64,000 nt of DNA from Chloracidobacterium sp. (lineage in GTDB: Bacteria > Acidobacteriota > Blastocatellia > Pyrinomonadales > Pyrinomonadaceae): NCBI GenBank assembly GCA_015075585.1, contig JABTUB010000001.1, positions 248,001-312,000 on the forward strand, written 5' to 3'. The notes beneath the pieces were generated by a model. The model saw only the letters and a list, made by a program, of their open reading frames with translations. It searched no databases and was not told where the DNA came from. This document shows, one piece after another, positions 41,625 through 51,299 of the stretch. Positions within the stretch are counted from its first letter, which is position 1, and every line of letters begins with the position of its first letter. Both the position numbers and the translations under genes were made by a program.

Positions 41625-42536
41625 CTAACTTTCTTTTCTGTAAGGGATGCCGAGCGACTTCGGTGCCCGCGAGTGCCCGATAAAGCCCGCCAGCACGATT
41701 ATCGTAAGTACATACGGGATCATCTGTATGAACTGCACCGGTATCTCTTCGCCGCCGATCTTGGCCCACGGTGCACCCTGGATCTGTATCGTCAGGGCCT
41801 CGGTAAAGCCGAAGAATAGGCATGCGAGAAGCACGGGAACAGGCCGCCACTTCGCAAGGATGAGAGCGGCCAGTGCGATAAAGCCGCGCCCTGCGGTCAT
41901 ATTTCGCGTAAAGAGTGACGATTGCCCGATCGAAAGATACGCGCCGCCGGCTCCGGCCAGTATGCCTGAGATCGTCACGGCGAGATAGCGAAGCCGTATC
42001 ACATTGACGCCCGCCGAGTCCGCCGCCTGCGGATTTTCGCCCGAGGCGCGTATGCGCAGGCCGAACGGCGTTTTGTAGATCACATACCAAACGACGGGAA
42101 CGAGAGCGAATACGATGATCGAGGCGATGGAAAGCTGATTGAAGTAATTCGGCAGTTGGTCCGCCTTGCTGATCTGCGGTGTCGAACCTGCCGAGTCGTA
42201 AACTGCACCGCTTATGAGTGCCGGTACACCGATCATAAGAAAATTGATCGCCATGCCCGCAACCACTTGATCAGCCTCGAACTTGATGCACGAGACGGCA
42301 TAGACCAATGCCATCGCCGCGCCGGCTGTCATACCTGCGATAAAGCCGAGATACGGGTTGTGCGAGTGGTATGTAACGACCGCGGCCGTAAATGCGCCGG
42401 CAAGCATAAGGCCTTCGAGCGCAATGTTGATGACACCCGAACGCTCTGAGAACAGGCCGCCGAGCCCCGCAAAGATCAGCGGTGTCGCAAGCCTTATGGC
42501 CGAAAACAATAATGCGATCGAAAATAGCTCGCCCAT
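41625..42536 (-). CDS. Nucleoside-type ABC transporter permease (NupQ/YufQ-like)
   Basis: The 303-residue inner-membrane permease of the RbsC-like family has about eight to nine hydrophobic segments. Opening LIFAGLGGLFSERSGVINIALEGLMLAGAF is the family hallmark, and FGLRIRASGENPQAADSAGVNV is the cytoplasmic coupling loop that contacts the ATPase. It starts 3 nt after the first permease gene ends, so the two form a heterodimer in the nucleoside importer class with a BMP-type lipoprotein. Neither a lipoprotein nor an ATPase gene is in this operon. Confidence 0.88.
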   Translation of the reverse strand: MGELFSIALLFSAIRLATPLIFAGLGGLFSERSGVINIALEGLMLAGAFTAAVVTYHSHNPYLGFIAGMTAGAAMALVYAVSCIKFEADQVVAGMAINFLMIGVPALISGAVYDSAGSTPQISKADQLPNYFNQLSIASIIVFALVPVVWYVIYKTPFGLRIRASGENPQAADSAGVNVIRLRYLAVTISGILAGAGGAYLSIGQSSLFTRNMTAGRGFIALAALILAKWRPVPVLLACLFFGFTEALTIQIQGAPWAKIGGEEIPVQFIQMIPYVLTIIVLAGFIGHSRAPKSLGIPYRKES

Positions 42537-42539
42537 TCC

Positions 42540-43619
42540 TTATTTCCTCGCAAATTTCTGAAGACAAGCGACGAATAAAATGATGATCGCTTGCAGCACC
42601 CAGCCGAGATCCTTTGAGACCTTTGCGGTAAAGGCATCGACAAATATCTCGCCGCGAAGCAGCACGCCGAAGAACAACGCCGCGACAAAAACACCAAGCG
42701 GATGATTGCGCCCGAGCAGAGCGACAGCTATCCCGAGAAAGCCCCATTCGGCTGAGAACCCGTCGTAATAGTTATGCCGTGTACCGAGCACCTCGCCTAT
42801 GGCTACCATTCCGGCGAGAATGCCCGAGAAGGTCATTGCGACAATGATCTGTTTACGCGGGTCGATGCCGCCGTATTCGGCTGCCGAAGGATTCTGACCG
42901 ACGGCACGCAGTTCGTAGCCCCACTTTGTCCGCCAAAGGAAGAGATACACAAAGACACACATCGCGATCGCAAGCAGGAATGCGACGTTCAGCGGCACGT
43001 CCTTTGGTATAAAAGGCAGGAACTCATTGAGCTGCGGGATATGCGCGGCATCGCCGATCGGTGCGGACTGCAAAATGGCATCGCCCGGAATCTTGTAATG
43101 ATATTGCGTGAGATAGCTGACCAGAGCGATGGCAATGAAGTTCAGCATGATGGTGTTGATCACCTCATGCGAGCCGAACTTCGCCTTCAAATAGCCCGGT
43201 ATCGCACCCCAAATGCCGCCGACGACGATAGCCGCCAATATACAGAGCGGCACAAGGATGTACCACGGCAGGCTCGCCCATGCCCAGCTTTGATCTTTGC
43301 CGGCGATATTAACGACCGTTCCGCCAAGCTTTATGCCGATCCACGCGGTCGCAAAGGCGGCAACATAAAGCTGTCCTTCGGCGCCAATATTCAACAAGCC
43401 GCATCGGAATGCGACGGCAACGGCAAGCCCTGTGAATATAAGCGGCGTTGCGTAATGCAACATCCACGCAAAGTCGCCGATCGAACCGAATGAGCTGGAC
43501 AAAAGCCAGCTGTACGCAGCGATCGGGTCATCGCCGAGGATGAGGATCACGACCGCCCCGACGGCGAATGACGCAATAACGGCGATCAGCGGCCAGATTA
43601 TCTCATTTACGATCTTCAT
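42540..43619 (-). CDS. Nucleoside-type ABC transporter permease (NupP/YufP-like)
   Basis: The 359-residue partner permease has extra N-terminal hydrophobic segments and the family blocks YATPLIFTGLAVAVAFRCGLLNIGAEGQLY and YELRAVGQNPSAAEYGGID (coupling loop), followed by SGILAGMVAIGEVLG. It is the first gene of the operon. About 470 bp of non-coding DNA separates it from hsp20, so the operon promoter should lie there. The ATP-binding and substrate-binding subunits must be encoded elsewhere or be lost. Confidence 0.88.
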   Translation of the reverse strand: MKIVNEIIWPLIAVIASFAVGAVVILILGDDPIAAYSWLLSSSFGSIGDFAWMLHYATPLIFTGLAVAVAFRCGLLNIGAEGQLYVAAFATAWIGIKLGGTVVNIAGKDQSWAWASLPWYILVPLCILAAIVVGGIWGAIPGYLKAKFGSHEVINTIMLNFIAIALVSYLTQYHYKIPGDAILQSAPIGDAAHIPQLNEFLPFIPKDVPLNVAFLLAIAMCVFVYLFLWRTKWGYELRAVGQNPSAAEYGGIDPRKQIIVAMTFSGILAGMVAIGEVLGTRHNYYDGFSAEWGFLGIAVALLGRNHPLGVFVAALFFGVLLRGEIFVDAFTAKVSKDLGWVLQAIIILFVACLQKFARK

Positions 43620-44003
43620 CTACGTTGCCCGGCTGCCGGACAGATCCCTTACCAATAAAAGCTCAAATGTCGGTCGTATTACCTGCGATGTTTGCAGTTG
43701 GCGATTTCGTGAAGATAAATATACCGTCAAATGCCTGCCTTGTCATCTTGAAAACACGCTGAAAATAAAATTCCGAAAGATGACCGCGCGAGCCGCGCCT
43801 CACAAAAAGCAGCGCAGCGTTAGCATCCCTTTTCATTTTCCGGGAAATTGGTCCGCTTCGGCAGTCGGAATATTCTCCTGAGTATGCCGCGATCAGAGCC
43901 GCATTCCGATGGCCGTCGAAACTTCAGTTCGTACAAAAACTGACGCGGACGGGAAGAGAAGCGTGAAATTTTGTCGGACTCGACAGTCCGATGCTAAAAA
44001 GAC
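43620..44003. other. Divergent intergenic region between the nucleoside operon and hsp20
   Basis: No credible gene is present; a plus-strand frame that crosses 43540-43881 is antisense at its start and has no family features. The left part should hold the minus-strand operon promoter, but no strong hexamer pair stands out. A perfect hairpin, TCGGACT-CGAC-AGTCCGA (43974-43991), lies 12 nt upstream of the hsp20 -35 box and could be an operator or a small terminator. Around 43805-43830 the string GCAGCGTTAGCATCCC resembles part of the hldD repeat only weakly. Confidence 0.5.
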
Positions 44004-44032
44004 TTGACAATAAGACACTCATATTTTATCAT
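44004..44032 (+). promoter_or_regulatory. Sigma-70-type promoter of hsp20
   Basis: A perfect -35 TTGACA (44004-44009), 17-nt spacer and TATCAT -10 (44027-44032) form the best promoter in the window. No CIRCE inverted repeat or sigma-32-like box is visible, so heat control, if any, would come from another repressor or from the leader. Confidence 0.75.
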
Positions 44033-44056
44033 CAAATCAAGCTAAGTGATTAGCGT

Positions 44057-44081
44057 AAGCCCATTGAGGCTTTATTGGAGG
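44057..44081 (+). promoter_or_regulatory. hsp20 leader hairpin next to the ribosome-binding site
   Basis: AAGCC (44057-44061) and GGCTT (44068-44072) form a 5-bp stem with a 6-nt loop. A consensus Shine-Dalgarno GGAGG (44077-44081) follows 4 nt later and lies 9 nt before the ATG. The stem does not bury the GGAGG itself, so a classical RNA thermometer is only a possibility. Confidence 0.35.
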
Positions 44082-44090
44082 TAAAATACA

Positions 44091-44579
44091 ATGTTGATTA
44101 CAAAATATGATCCTTTTCGTGAGTTTCGCGGACTTCAGCGTGATATGAGCCGTATGCTCGGCGACAAGTTCCTGAGCGGCATCGGCGAGGAGGCGTTCGG
44201 GACCGCGTGGAATCCGAAGATCGACATTTATGAAAATGCCGATTCGATGGTGCTCGAGGCCGAGCTGCCGGGAATGAAGCGCGACGATTTTGAGCTGTCA
44301 TTCGAGGATAATGTCCTCACGCTCAAGGGTGAGCGGAAATTCGAAAAGAAGACCGAGGAAGAGAACTACCACCGCATCGAGCGTGCCTACGGCGAGTTCT
44401 CGCGTTCGTTCACGCTCCCGCACACTGTAACGGTCGAGGATGCTAAGGCGGAGTTCAGCAACGGAATGCTCAAAGTCACGCTCAAGAAGCGTGAAGAGAC
44501 AAAGGCCCGCAAGATCGAGGTCACCGGCGGCGATGCCGATGTGAAGACGATCGAACAGGCCAAGTCAGCCGATGCCTGA
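44091..44579 (+). CDS. Small heat shock protein Hsp20 (alpha-crystallin)
   Basis: The 162-residue ATP-independent holdase has the alpha-crystallin domain (about 45-140): PKIDIYENADSMVLEAELPG, FELSFEDNVLTLKGERK, RAYGEFSRSFTLP and AEFSNGMLKVTLKK. The C-terminal extension lacks a clear I-x-I motif. It is the first gene of a stress run with clpB and grpE, which refold clients released by Hsp20. The gene has a strong promoter and ribosome site. A 120-bp spacer with an inverted repeat lies between it and clpB. Confidence 0.93.
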   Translation: MLITKYDPFREFRGLQRDMSRMLGDKFLSGIGEEAFGTAWNPKIDIYENADSMVLEAELPGMKRDDFELSFEDNVLTLKGERKFEKKTEEENYHRIERAYGEFSRSFTLPHTVTVEDAKAEFSNGMLKVTLKKREETKARKIEVTGGDADVKTIEQAKSADA

Positions 44580-44626
44580 TCGCGGCGGCCGTCTTAGCCC
44601 ATCCGTTTGGCGGCCCGCTAAAAAGA

Positions 44627-44673
44627 GCCACGAATGCGCGAGATCTGTTAATTCTTATTCGTGCATTCGTGGC
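44627..44673. repeat. Inverted repeat (REP-like) between hsp20 and clpB
   Basis: GCCACGAATGCGCGA (44627-44641) and its near-perfect complement TCGTGCATTCGTGGC (44659-44673) have 14 of 15 positions paired around a 17-nt loop. There is no T tract, so it is not a normal terminator. Its sequence resembles short palindromic elements scattered in many bacterial genomes (from memory). It could attenuate or stabilise the hsp20 transcript. Confidence 0.7.
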
Positions 44674-44698
44674 CGCACTTTTGGAGTAGAATAAAGCA

Positions 44699-47308
44699 AT
44701 GAGATTCGACAGATTCACCATACGCGGCCAAGAAGCGGTGCAGGAAGCCATAACGCTTGCCGAAAAAGCGCAGAATCAACAGGTCGAGCCTGAACATCTG
44801 CTTGCGGCGATGCTTCAGCAGGCCGAGGGCGTGGTCAAGCCCATTTTGGGTAAGATCGGCGCGAATACGCAGTCGATCGCGTCGGACACCGATGCGGCGA
44901 TAAACAAGTTTCCGAAGGTTTCGGGCGGCCAGCAGTACTTCAGTTCGCGCACGAATACCATTTTTCAGGAAGCTCAGAAAGAAGCGGAGAAGATGCAGGA
45001 CGAGTACATTTCGACCGAGCATCTGCTGCTTGCCATCGCGGATGAAAAAGAGGGTGACGCGGGCCGCATTCTGCGCTCGAACGGCATAAATCGCAGCGAC
45101 CTCGAAAAAGTGATGACAGATATGCGCGGCGGTTCGCGCATTACGGATCAGAATGCGGAAGAAAACTTTCAGGCGCTCGAAAAATACGCGCAAGACCTTA
45201 CCGAACGTGCCCGCAAAGGCAAGCTCGACCCTGTGATCGGCCGTGATGATGAGATCCGCCGGACGATACAGATACTTTCGCGCCGGACAAAGAACAATCC
45301 TGTGCTGATAGGTGAGCCCGGCGTCGGCAAGACCGCGATCGTCGAGGGCCTTGCGCAGCGGGTTGTTTCGGGCGACGTGCCGGAAACGCTGAAGAACAAA
45401 CGCCTTGTCTCGCTTGACCTCGGCGCGATGCTCGCGGGTGCGAAGTACCGCGGTGAATTCGAGGATAGGTTAAAAGCCGTTCTCAAAGAGATCGAAAAGG
45501 CGGAAGGGCAGATAATCCTTTTTATTGACGAGCTGCATACGCTTGTCGGCGCGGGTGCGAGCGAAGGTGCGATAGATGCATCGAATATGCTGAAGCCCGC
45601 GCTTGCGCGCGGCACTCTGCGTGCTGTCGGTGCGACGACGCTCGGCGAATATCAAAAATATATCGAGAAGGATAAGGCTCTTGAGCGGCGCTTCCAGCAG
45701 GTTTATGTCGGCGAGCCTTCGGTTGAGGATACGATAGCGATACTTCGCGGGCTTAAAGAGCGTTACGAGGTGCATCACGGCGTACGCATCAAGGATGCGG
45801 CGATCGTTGCGGCCGCAACGCTCTCGAACCGCTACATTACGGATCGTTTCCTACCCGACAAGGCGATCGACCTGATCGACGAAGCGGCGTCACGTATCCG
45901 CATCGAGATAGACAGCCTGCCGCAGGAGATCGACGTGCTCGAACGCGAGATATTGCAGCTTGAGATCGAGAAACAGGCTCTCGGCCGCGAGACCGATGAA
46001 AAGAGCAAGGCTCGCCTTGACGACATCGAGAAACGCATCGCCGATCTGAACGAGCGTTCGGCGGCTATGAAGGCAAAGTGGCAGTCCGAGAAGGACGAGA
46101 TCGAGAAGATGCGTACGGGCAAAGAGCAGCTCGAAGAGGCCAAGCTTGAGCTTGAACGTGCACGCCAAGCGGGCGACCTCAACAGGGCCGCCGAGCTTCA
46201 GTACGGTAAGATACCCGAGATCGAAAAGAGTCTTGAGGCCGAACAGACACGCCTTGCGGAGCTTCAGAAGGACGGCGTCTTCCTAAAGGAAGAGGTTGAC
46301 GAAGAGGACGTTGCCGAGGTAGTGGCAAAATGGACCGGCGTTCCCGTGTCAAAAATGCTTGAGGGCGAAATGCAAAAGCTCATCAAGATGGAAGAGAATA
46401 TGGGCCGCCGCGTCATCGGCCAGGACGAAGCTCTTGAGGCCGTTGCCAACGCGGTCCGCCGTGCCCGTGCGGGCCTGCAGGACCCTAATCGGCCCGTCGG
46501 CTCATTCATCTTTCTAGGCCCGACCGGCGTCGGTAAGACCGAAACGGCACGCGCGCTTGCAGAATTTCTGTTCGACGACGAACGCGCAATGGTGCGGCTC
46601 GATATGTCGGAGTATATGGAGAAACACGCGGTCGCCCGTATGATCGGTGCGCCTCCGGGATACATCGGATACGAAGAAGGAGGGCAGTTGACCGAGGCAG
46701 TACGGCGCAGGCCGTATTCGGTCGTGCTTTTCGACGAGATCGAAAAGGCCCATCCCGATGTGTTCAACGTCCTGTTGCAGATACTCGATGACGGACGCCT
46801 GACCGACAGCAAGGGCCGCGTGGTCGATTTTAAGAACACTGTGCTGATAATGACGTCGAATCTCGGTTCGCGTCAGATACAGGCGGCGGCCGAGAATCCG
46901 CTTGCCGACCGTGATGTGCGGCAGGAAGTGCTGCAGGTGCTTCGCGACCATTTCAAGCCGGAGTTCCTGAACCGGATCGACGACATTGTCGTATTCAAAC
47001 AGCTCGGCAAGGAGCAGATCGCTGAGATCATCGACGTTCAGCTTGAGAAGCTGCGTAAGAATCTTGATGAGCGCGGCATCACCATAACGCTCGATGAAAC
47101 GGCACGCGACCTTCTGATCAGCGAAGGCTACGATCCGGTTTATGGTGCGCGGCCGCTCAAGCGTGCGATACAGTCGCTTGTGCAAAATCCTTTGGCCGTC
47201 AAACTGCTCAACGGCGAGATCGTTTCGGGCCAGACGGTCACGGTTTCCGCAAAGGATGGTGCAATGGTATTCGCGCCCGCCGACACGGCGAGCACCGCGG
47301 CAAAGTAA
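44699..47308 (+). CDS. clpB: ATP-dependent disaggregase ClpB
   Basis: The 869-residue Hsp100 protein pulls apart protein aggregates with DnaK. It has the Clp-N domain (1-145), AAA-1 with Walker A GEPGVGKT (about 205) and the pore loop [10 protein letters not shown], the long coiled-coil M domain (about 400-530; [19 protein letters not shown] onward) that tells ClpB from ClpA/C, and AAA-2 with GPTGVGKT (about 607) and [10 protein letters not shown]. There is no ClpP-binding tripeptide loop, as expected. It lies downstream of hsp20 and 60 bp upstream of grpE. No dnaK or dnaJ gene is in the window. Confidence 0.97.
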   Translation: MRFDRFTIRGQEAVQEAITLAEKAQNQQVEPEHLLAAMLQQAEGVVKPILGKIGANTQSIASDTDAAINKFPKVSGGQQYFSSRTNTIFQEAQKEAEKMQDEYISTEHLLLAIADEKEGDAGRILRSNGINRSDLEKVMTDMRGGSRITDQNAEENFQALEKYAQDLTERARKGKLDPVIGRDDEIRRTIQILSRRTKNNPVLIGEPGVGKTAIVEGLAQRVVSGDVPETLKNKRLVSLDLGAMLAGAKYRGEFEDRLKAVLKEIEKAEGQIILFIDELHTLVGAGASEGAIDASNMLKPALARGTLRAVGATTLGEYQKYIEKDKALERRFQQVYVGEPSVEDTIAILRGLKERYEVHHGVRIKDAAIVAAATLSNRYITDRFLPDKAIDLIDEAASRIRIEIDSLPQEIDVLEREILQLEIEKQALGRETDEKSKARLDDIEKRIADLNERSAAMKAKWQSEKDEIEKMRTGKEQLEEAKLELERARQAGDLNRAAELQYGKIPEIEKSLEAEQTRLAELQKDGVFLKEEVDEEDVAEVVAKWTGVPVSKMLEGEMQKLIKMEENMGRRVIGQDEALEAVANAVRRARAGLQDPNRPVGSFIFLGPTGVGKTETARALAEFLFDDERAMVRLDMSEYMEKHAVARMIGAPPGYIGYEEGGQLTEAVRRRPYSVVLFDEIEKAHPDVFNVLLQILDDGRLTDSKGRVVDFKNTVLIMTSNLGSRQIQAAAENPLADRDVRQEVLQVLRDHFKPEFLNRIDDIVVFKQLGKEQIAEIIDVQLEKLRKNLDERGITITLDETARDLLISEGYDPVYGARPLKRAIQSLVQNPLAVKLLNGEIVSGQTVTVSAKDGAMVFAPADTASTAAK

Positions 47309-47368
47309 GATCAATTTGGGCGTTTTGGCCGTGGCGGCTACAATTTAGATGTGTTCAAAAGGAAGAAG

Positions 47369-48025
47369 ATGAGTGAAGAGGCAGTAGAATTTGACGAGTA
47401 CGACGGCAAGATCCCTGTGATCGATAAACGCCGTTTCAATACAGATGGCGAAATGGTCGCAGATGCCGAGCCGGAAAAGCCGGCCGAGCCGCCGCGCTCG
47501 GCGGCCGAGAGTGCGCTCGAAGCCAAGCTAAAGGCTGAGATCGAGCGGCGCGAAGCGGCCGAGGCAAAGCTTGTCGGGGTTCAGGCAAAGTTCGAGGAGC
47601 TTAAGGCTTCGCTCGAACGCGACACCGCCGATATGCGCGACCGTATGAAGCGTTCGTTGGAGGCAAAGGCGGCTGAGGCTCAGTTCACTTTTCTGTCGTC
47701 ACTCCTGCCGGTTCTCGACAACTTGAATCTTGCGATCGAATCGAGCCTGACCGATGCTTCGGTCGATCATTTGAGGGAAGGTGTTGTGGGTACGGCGCGT
47801 TCATTCGAACAGGCACTTGAATCGGTCGGCGTTGTTGCGATCGCCTCGGTCGGTATGAAATTCGACCCCGAACTGCATGAAGCACTGGATATGGCGCCGG
47901 CTGCGCCTGAAGATGACGGCAAAGTACTTACCGAATACCGACGCGGATACAAATTCGGCGACAGGCTGCTGCGTGCCGCCCGCGTTCAGGTCGGCAGAAG
48001 CAGCGGGGCTTCACAAGGCGAGTAG
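47369..48025 (+). CDS. grpE: Nucleotide exchange factor GrpE
   Basis: The 218-residue protein has an acidic, disordered N-terminus, a long helix (about 55-110; KAEIERREAAEAKLVGVQAK) and the GrpE C-terminal part: LLPVLDNLNLAIES, GVVGTARSFEQALESVGV, FDPELHEALDM and EYRRGYKFGDRLLRAARVQV. It exchanges ADP for ATP on DnaK. ATG at 47369 follows the purine-rich AAGGAAG; a GTG six codons earlier is also in frame. It sits 60 bp after clpB and 42 bp before the tryptophanase gene, all on one strand. Confidence 0.92.
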   Translation: MSEEAVEFDEYDGKIPVIDKRRFNTDGEMVADAEPEKPAEPPRSAAESALEAKLKAEIERREAAEAKLVGVQAKFEELKASLERDTADMRDRMKRSLEAKAAEAQFTFLSSLLPVLDNLNLAIESSLTDASVDHLREGVVGTARSFEQALESVGVVAIASVGMKFDPELHEALDMAPAAPEDDGKVLTEYRRGYKFGDRLLRAARVQVGRSSGASQGE

Positions 48026-48067
48026 CGAGCGGCGCAGGCCATGCGTCGCCAGAGAGGATCATCCGAT

Positions 48068-49465
48068 ATGAAAACGATCATCGAGCCTTTTAAGGTGAAA
48101 TCGACCGAGCCGATCAAACTTACGACGCGTGAGGAACGCGAGGCGTATCTTCGCAAGGCGAATTACAATCTGTTCCTGATCGAGGCTGAGAACGTTATCA
48201 TCGACCTTTTGACCGACAGCGGTACGGGTGCGATGAGCAGCGATCAGTGGTCGGCGTTGATGCGCGGCGATGAGTCGTACGCGGGCAGCCGCAGCTTCTA
48301 CCGGTTCGAAGCCGTGATACGGGACATTTTCGGTTTTGATCAGGTGATACCGACGCATCAGGGACGTGCGGCAGAGCGGATATTATTCGCAACGATGTGC
48401 AGGAAGGGAAGCATTGTCCCGAACAACACGCATTTTGATACGACGCGAGCCAACATCGAGTTCGTCGGTGCCGAAGCCGTCGATCTGCCGATAGCCGAAG
48501 CCTACGAGCCGGCGCTCGAGCATCCGTTCAAGGGCAATATGGATACCGAGGCTCTCCGGCGGCTTATCGAGCAGCACGGCCCCGAGCGAATTCCGCTCGT
48601 CATGCTCACGGTAACTAATAATTCCGGCGGCGGCCAGCCCGTTTCGATGGCAAATATCCGCGGCGTTAAGGAGATTTGCTCCGAATTCGGCATTCCGCTC
48701 TATCTCGATGCGTGCCGTTTTGCGGAGAATGCCTATTTCATCAAGCTGCGTGAAGAGGGCTTTGCCGACAGATCTATAAAAGAGATAGCTCACGAAATGT
48801 TCTCGTATGCCGACGGCTGCACGATGTCGGCAAAAAAGAACGGCCTCGCGAATATCGGCGGCTTCCTTTGCACGAGAGATCAGCGTCTTGCCAAGCAGGA
48901 GAAGGATCTGCTGATACTTACCGAAGGCTTTCCGACATACGGCGGCCTCGCGGGCCGCGACCTTGAAGCGATCGCGACCGGCCTCGAAGAAGTTGTTACC
49001 GAGAGCTATATGAGCTTTCGCTTTGCGTCGATACGGTATCTCGGCGACCATCTTTCCGAAGCGGGTGTGCCTATAATCCGTCCGCCGGGCGGGCATGCGA
49101 TCTACATTGACGCTCACGCCATGCTGCCGCAGATACCGCAGCTCGAGTATCCGGGCCAGGCCCTTGCTGTCGAACTTTACCGTGAGGCAGGCATACGCTC
49201 ATGCGAGATCGGCACCGTAATGCACGCCGAACGCGACCCCGAAACGGGTGCCGAAGTACCCGCACGGCTCGAACTTGTCCGCTTGGCAGTGCCGCACCGT
49301 TCGTACACGCAGAGCCATATCGACTATGTGATCGAGGCCATCCTGTTGGTGAATGAACGCCGCGCTCAGATCGGCGGCTACCGCATAACGAGCCAGCCGG
49401 AATTTCTGCGGCACTTTACGGCCGGCTTTGAGCCGGTTTCGAGACATACCGTCGGGGCCGGTTGA
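48068..49465 (+). CDS. tnaA: Tryptophanase (tryptophan indole-lyase)
   Basis: The 465-residue PLP enzyme of the beta-eliminating lyase family splits tryptophan to indole, pyruvate and ammonia. LLTDSGTGAMSSDQW, IPTHQGRAAE, NSGGGQPVSMANI, DACRFAENAYFIK and the PLP lysine in TMSAKKNGLANIGG are present. Two diagnostic positions favour tryptophanase over tyrosine phenol-lyase: Asp in HFDTTR (Thr in phenol-lyases) and Ile in SCEIGT (Arg in phenol-lyases). The overall sequence is nonetheless rather phenol-lyase-like. I chose the ATG at 48068. No TnaC-like leader peptide or TnaB transporter was seen. Confidence 0.83.
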   Translation: MKTIIEPFKVKSTEPIKLTTREEREAYLRKANYNLFLIEAENVIIDLLTDSGTGAMSSDQWSALMRGDESYAGSRSFYRFEAVIRDIFGFDQVIPTHQGRAAERILFATMCRKGSIVPNNTHFDTTRANIEFVGAEAVDLPIAEAYEPALEHPFKGNMDTEALRRLIEQHGPERIPLVMLTVTNNSGGGQPVSMANIRGVKEICSEFGIPLYLDACRFAENAYFIKLREEGFADRSIKEIAHEMFSYADGCTMSAKKNGLANIGGFLCTRDQRLAKQEKDLLILTEGFPTYGGLAGRDLEAIATGLEEVVTESYMSFRFASIRYLGDHLSEAGVPIIRPPGGHAIYIDAHAMLPQIPQLEYPGQALAVELYREAGIRSCEIGTVMHAERDPETGAEVPARLELVRLAVPHRSYTQSHIDYVIEAILLVNERRAQIGGYRITSQPEFLRHFTAGFEPVSRHTVGAG

Positions 49466-49486
49466 TCTCGGCAATATCCAATATCA

Positions 49487-51187
49487 ATGAAGAAACTGAT
49501 CGAGTGCGTGCCCAATTTCAGCGAAGGCCGCGACATGAACGTGATCCGCCGGATCACTGATGAAATTCGTAGGATTTCAGGCGTAAAGCTGCTCGACGTC
49601 GATCCCGGGGCGACGACGAACCGGACCGTCGTCACGTTCGTCGGTGATCCCGAGGCTGTAGTCGAGGCGGCGTTCCATGCTGTCAAAATGGCGCAGGAAT
49701 TGATCGACATGCGCGGTCATCAGGGCGATCATCCTCGTTTTGGCGCGACTGACGTTTGCCCGCTGGTGCCTGTTTCGGGGGTGACGATGGACGAGGTCGC
49801 CGACTACGCCCGCAGTCTTGGCCAACGCATCGGCGATGAACTCGGAATTCCGATCTATCTTTACGAGAATGCCGCGACCGAGGAGAAACGCCGCAACCTG
49901 GCAAACTGCCGCGATGGTGAGTACGAGGGACTGAAGGAGAAGATCGGCAGCCCTGATTGGAAACCTGATTTCGGCCCGGCAGAGTTTAACGAGAGTGTAG
50001 CCCGCTCGGGTGCGACGGCGGTCGGGGCGAGAGATTTCTTACTGGCGGTCAATTTCAACCTGAACACGACCTCGACTCGGCGGGCGAATGCGGTTGCGTT
50101 CGATGTTCGCGAAAAAGGACGGCCAAAGCGTGAAGGCAACCCGATCACCGGCAAGGTCGTCACTGACGAGCGCGGTGAAACCGTGATGCTGCCGGGAACG
50201 CTCAAGGGCACAAAAGCGATCGGCTGGCTGATCGATGAATACGGCATCGCGCAGGTGTCGATGAATATTACCAACCTTAGCGAGACGCCGCTCCACGTTG
50301 CCTTTGATGAGGTTGATGAAAAGGCTCGGGCACGCGGCCTTCGCGTCACGGGACTTGAGATCGTGGGCCTCGTGCCAAAGGCGGCGATCATGGACGCCGG
50401 ACGTCATTATCTAAGAAAACAGCAACGTTCGCTCGGCGTGACTGATGCCGAGTTGATAAAGATCGCGGTCAAGTCTATGGGCCTCGACGACCTCAAGCCG
50501 TTCGTCGCGGACGAGAAGATAATCGAATATATGCTTGCAGCCGAAGGCAAAAAAGACAGCCTCGTTGATATGACCTGCCGCGGTTTTGCCGACGAGACCG
50601 CATCGGAATCCCCTGCGCCCGGCGGCGGCTCGATCTCGGCCTATTTGGGAGCGCTCGGGGCGTCGCTCGCGACGATGGTCGCCAACCTATCGGCGCATAA
50701 GGCCGGCTGGGACGACCGTTGGGAGGAATTCTCCGAGTGGGCAGTCAAAGGCCAGGCGATCAAGGACGACCTGCTCGCGCTCGTCGATGAGGACACCGAT
50801 GCTTTCAACCGCGTAATGGCCGCCTTCGGCCTGCCCAAAACCACCGACGACGAAAAGGCCGCGCGGGCCGATGCGATCCAGGACGCTACCAAATTCGCGA
50901 CCGAGGTGCCGTTTCGCACGATGCAGCGGACGATGGACTCTTTCGAGGTCATCCGGGCCATGGCCGAGCACGGCAACCCAAATTCTGTCTCAGACGCCGG
51001 CGTCGGCGCACTGTGCGCACGCGCGGCCGTCATGGGCGCTTACCTGAACGTCAAGATCAACGCCGCGGGCCTGAAGGACCGCGGGTATGCCGCCGACATT
51101 CTCGCCCGTGGTGCCGATATAGAGCGCCGTGCGGTCACAGCGGAATCAGAGATCCTGGCGATCGTCGAAAGCAAGATGAACGAGTGA
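49487..51187 (+). CDS. Bifunctional glutamate formimidoyltransferase / formimidoyl-THF cyclodeaminase
   Basis: The 566-residue protein joins both folate-dependent steps at the end of one histidine degradation route. The N-terminal transferase (about 1-330) has VPNFSEGRD, the catalytic His82 in MRGHQGDHPRFGATDV, and AVNFNLNTTSTRRANAVAF. The cyclodeaminase (about 365-566) has SPAPGGGSISAYLGALGASL, the helical bundle and DAGVGALCARAAVMGAYLNV. The fusion matches the animal FTCD layout and is found in some bacteria. It lies 21 nt after tryptophanase, giving a small amino-acid catabolism pair. The hutHUI genes are not nearby. Confidence 0.92.
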   Translation: MKKLIECVPNFSEGRDMNVIRRITDEIRRISGVKLLDVDPGATTNRTVVTFVGDPEAVVEAAFHAVKMAQELIDMRGHQGDHPRFGATDVCPLVPVSGVTMDEVADYARSLGQRIGDELGIPIYLYENAATEEKRRNLANCRDGEYEGLKEKIGSPDWKPDFGPAEFNESVARSGATAVGARDFLLAVNFNLNTTSTRRANAVAFDVREKGRPKREGNPITGKVVTDERGETVMLPGTLKGTKAIGWLIDEYGIAQVSMNITNLSETPLHVAFDEVDEKARARGLRVTGLEIVGLVPKAAIMDAGRHYLRKQQRSLGVTDAELIKIAVKSMGLDDLKPFVADEKIIEYMLAAEGKKDSLVDMTCRGFADETASESPAPGGGSISAYLGALGASLATMVANLSAHKAGWDDRWEEFSEWAVKGQAIKDDLLALVDEDTDAFNRVMAAFGLPKTTDDEKAARADAIQDATKFATEVPFRTMQRTMDSFEVIRAMAEHGNPNSVSDAGVGALCARAAVMGAYLNVKINAAGLKDRGYAADILARGADIERRAVTAESEILAIVESKMNE

Positions 51188-51299
51188 TTAGTTCGGCCTT
51201 GACCTAATACGGCATCAATTGTAAAGTTCTGTGTGTTCATACGTTCCGTGTTCCGGTAATACTCTTCTTGCCATTATCCATGGGGAGGACGGAACGTTT

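Noticed and set aside
43540..43881. Plus-strand frame of 113 codons before hsp20
   Set aside because: It begins antisense to the permease gene and its intergenic part has no coding-like features.
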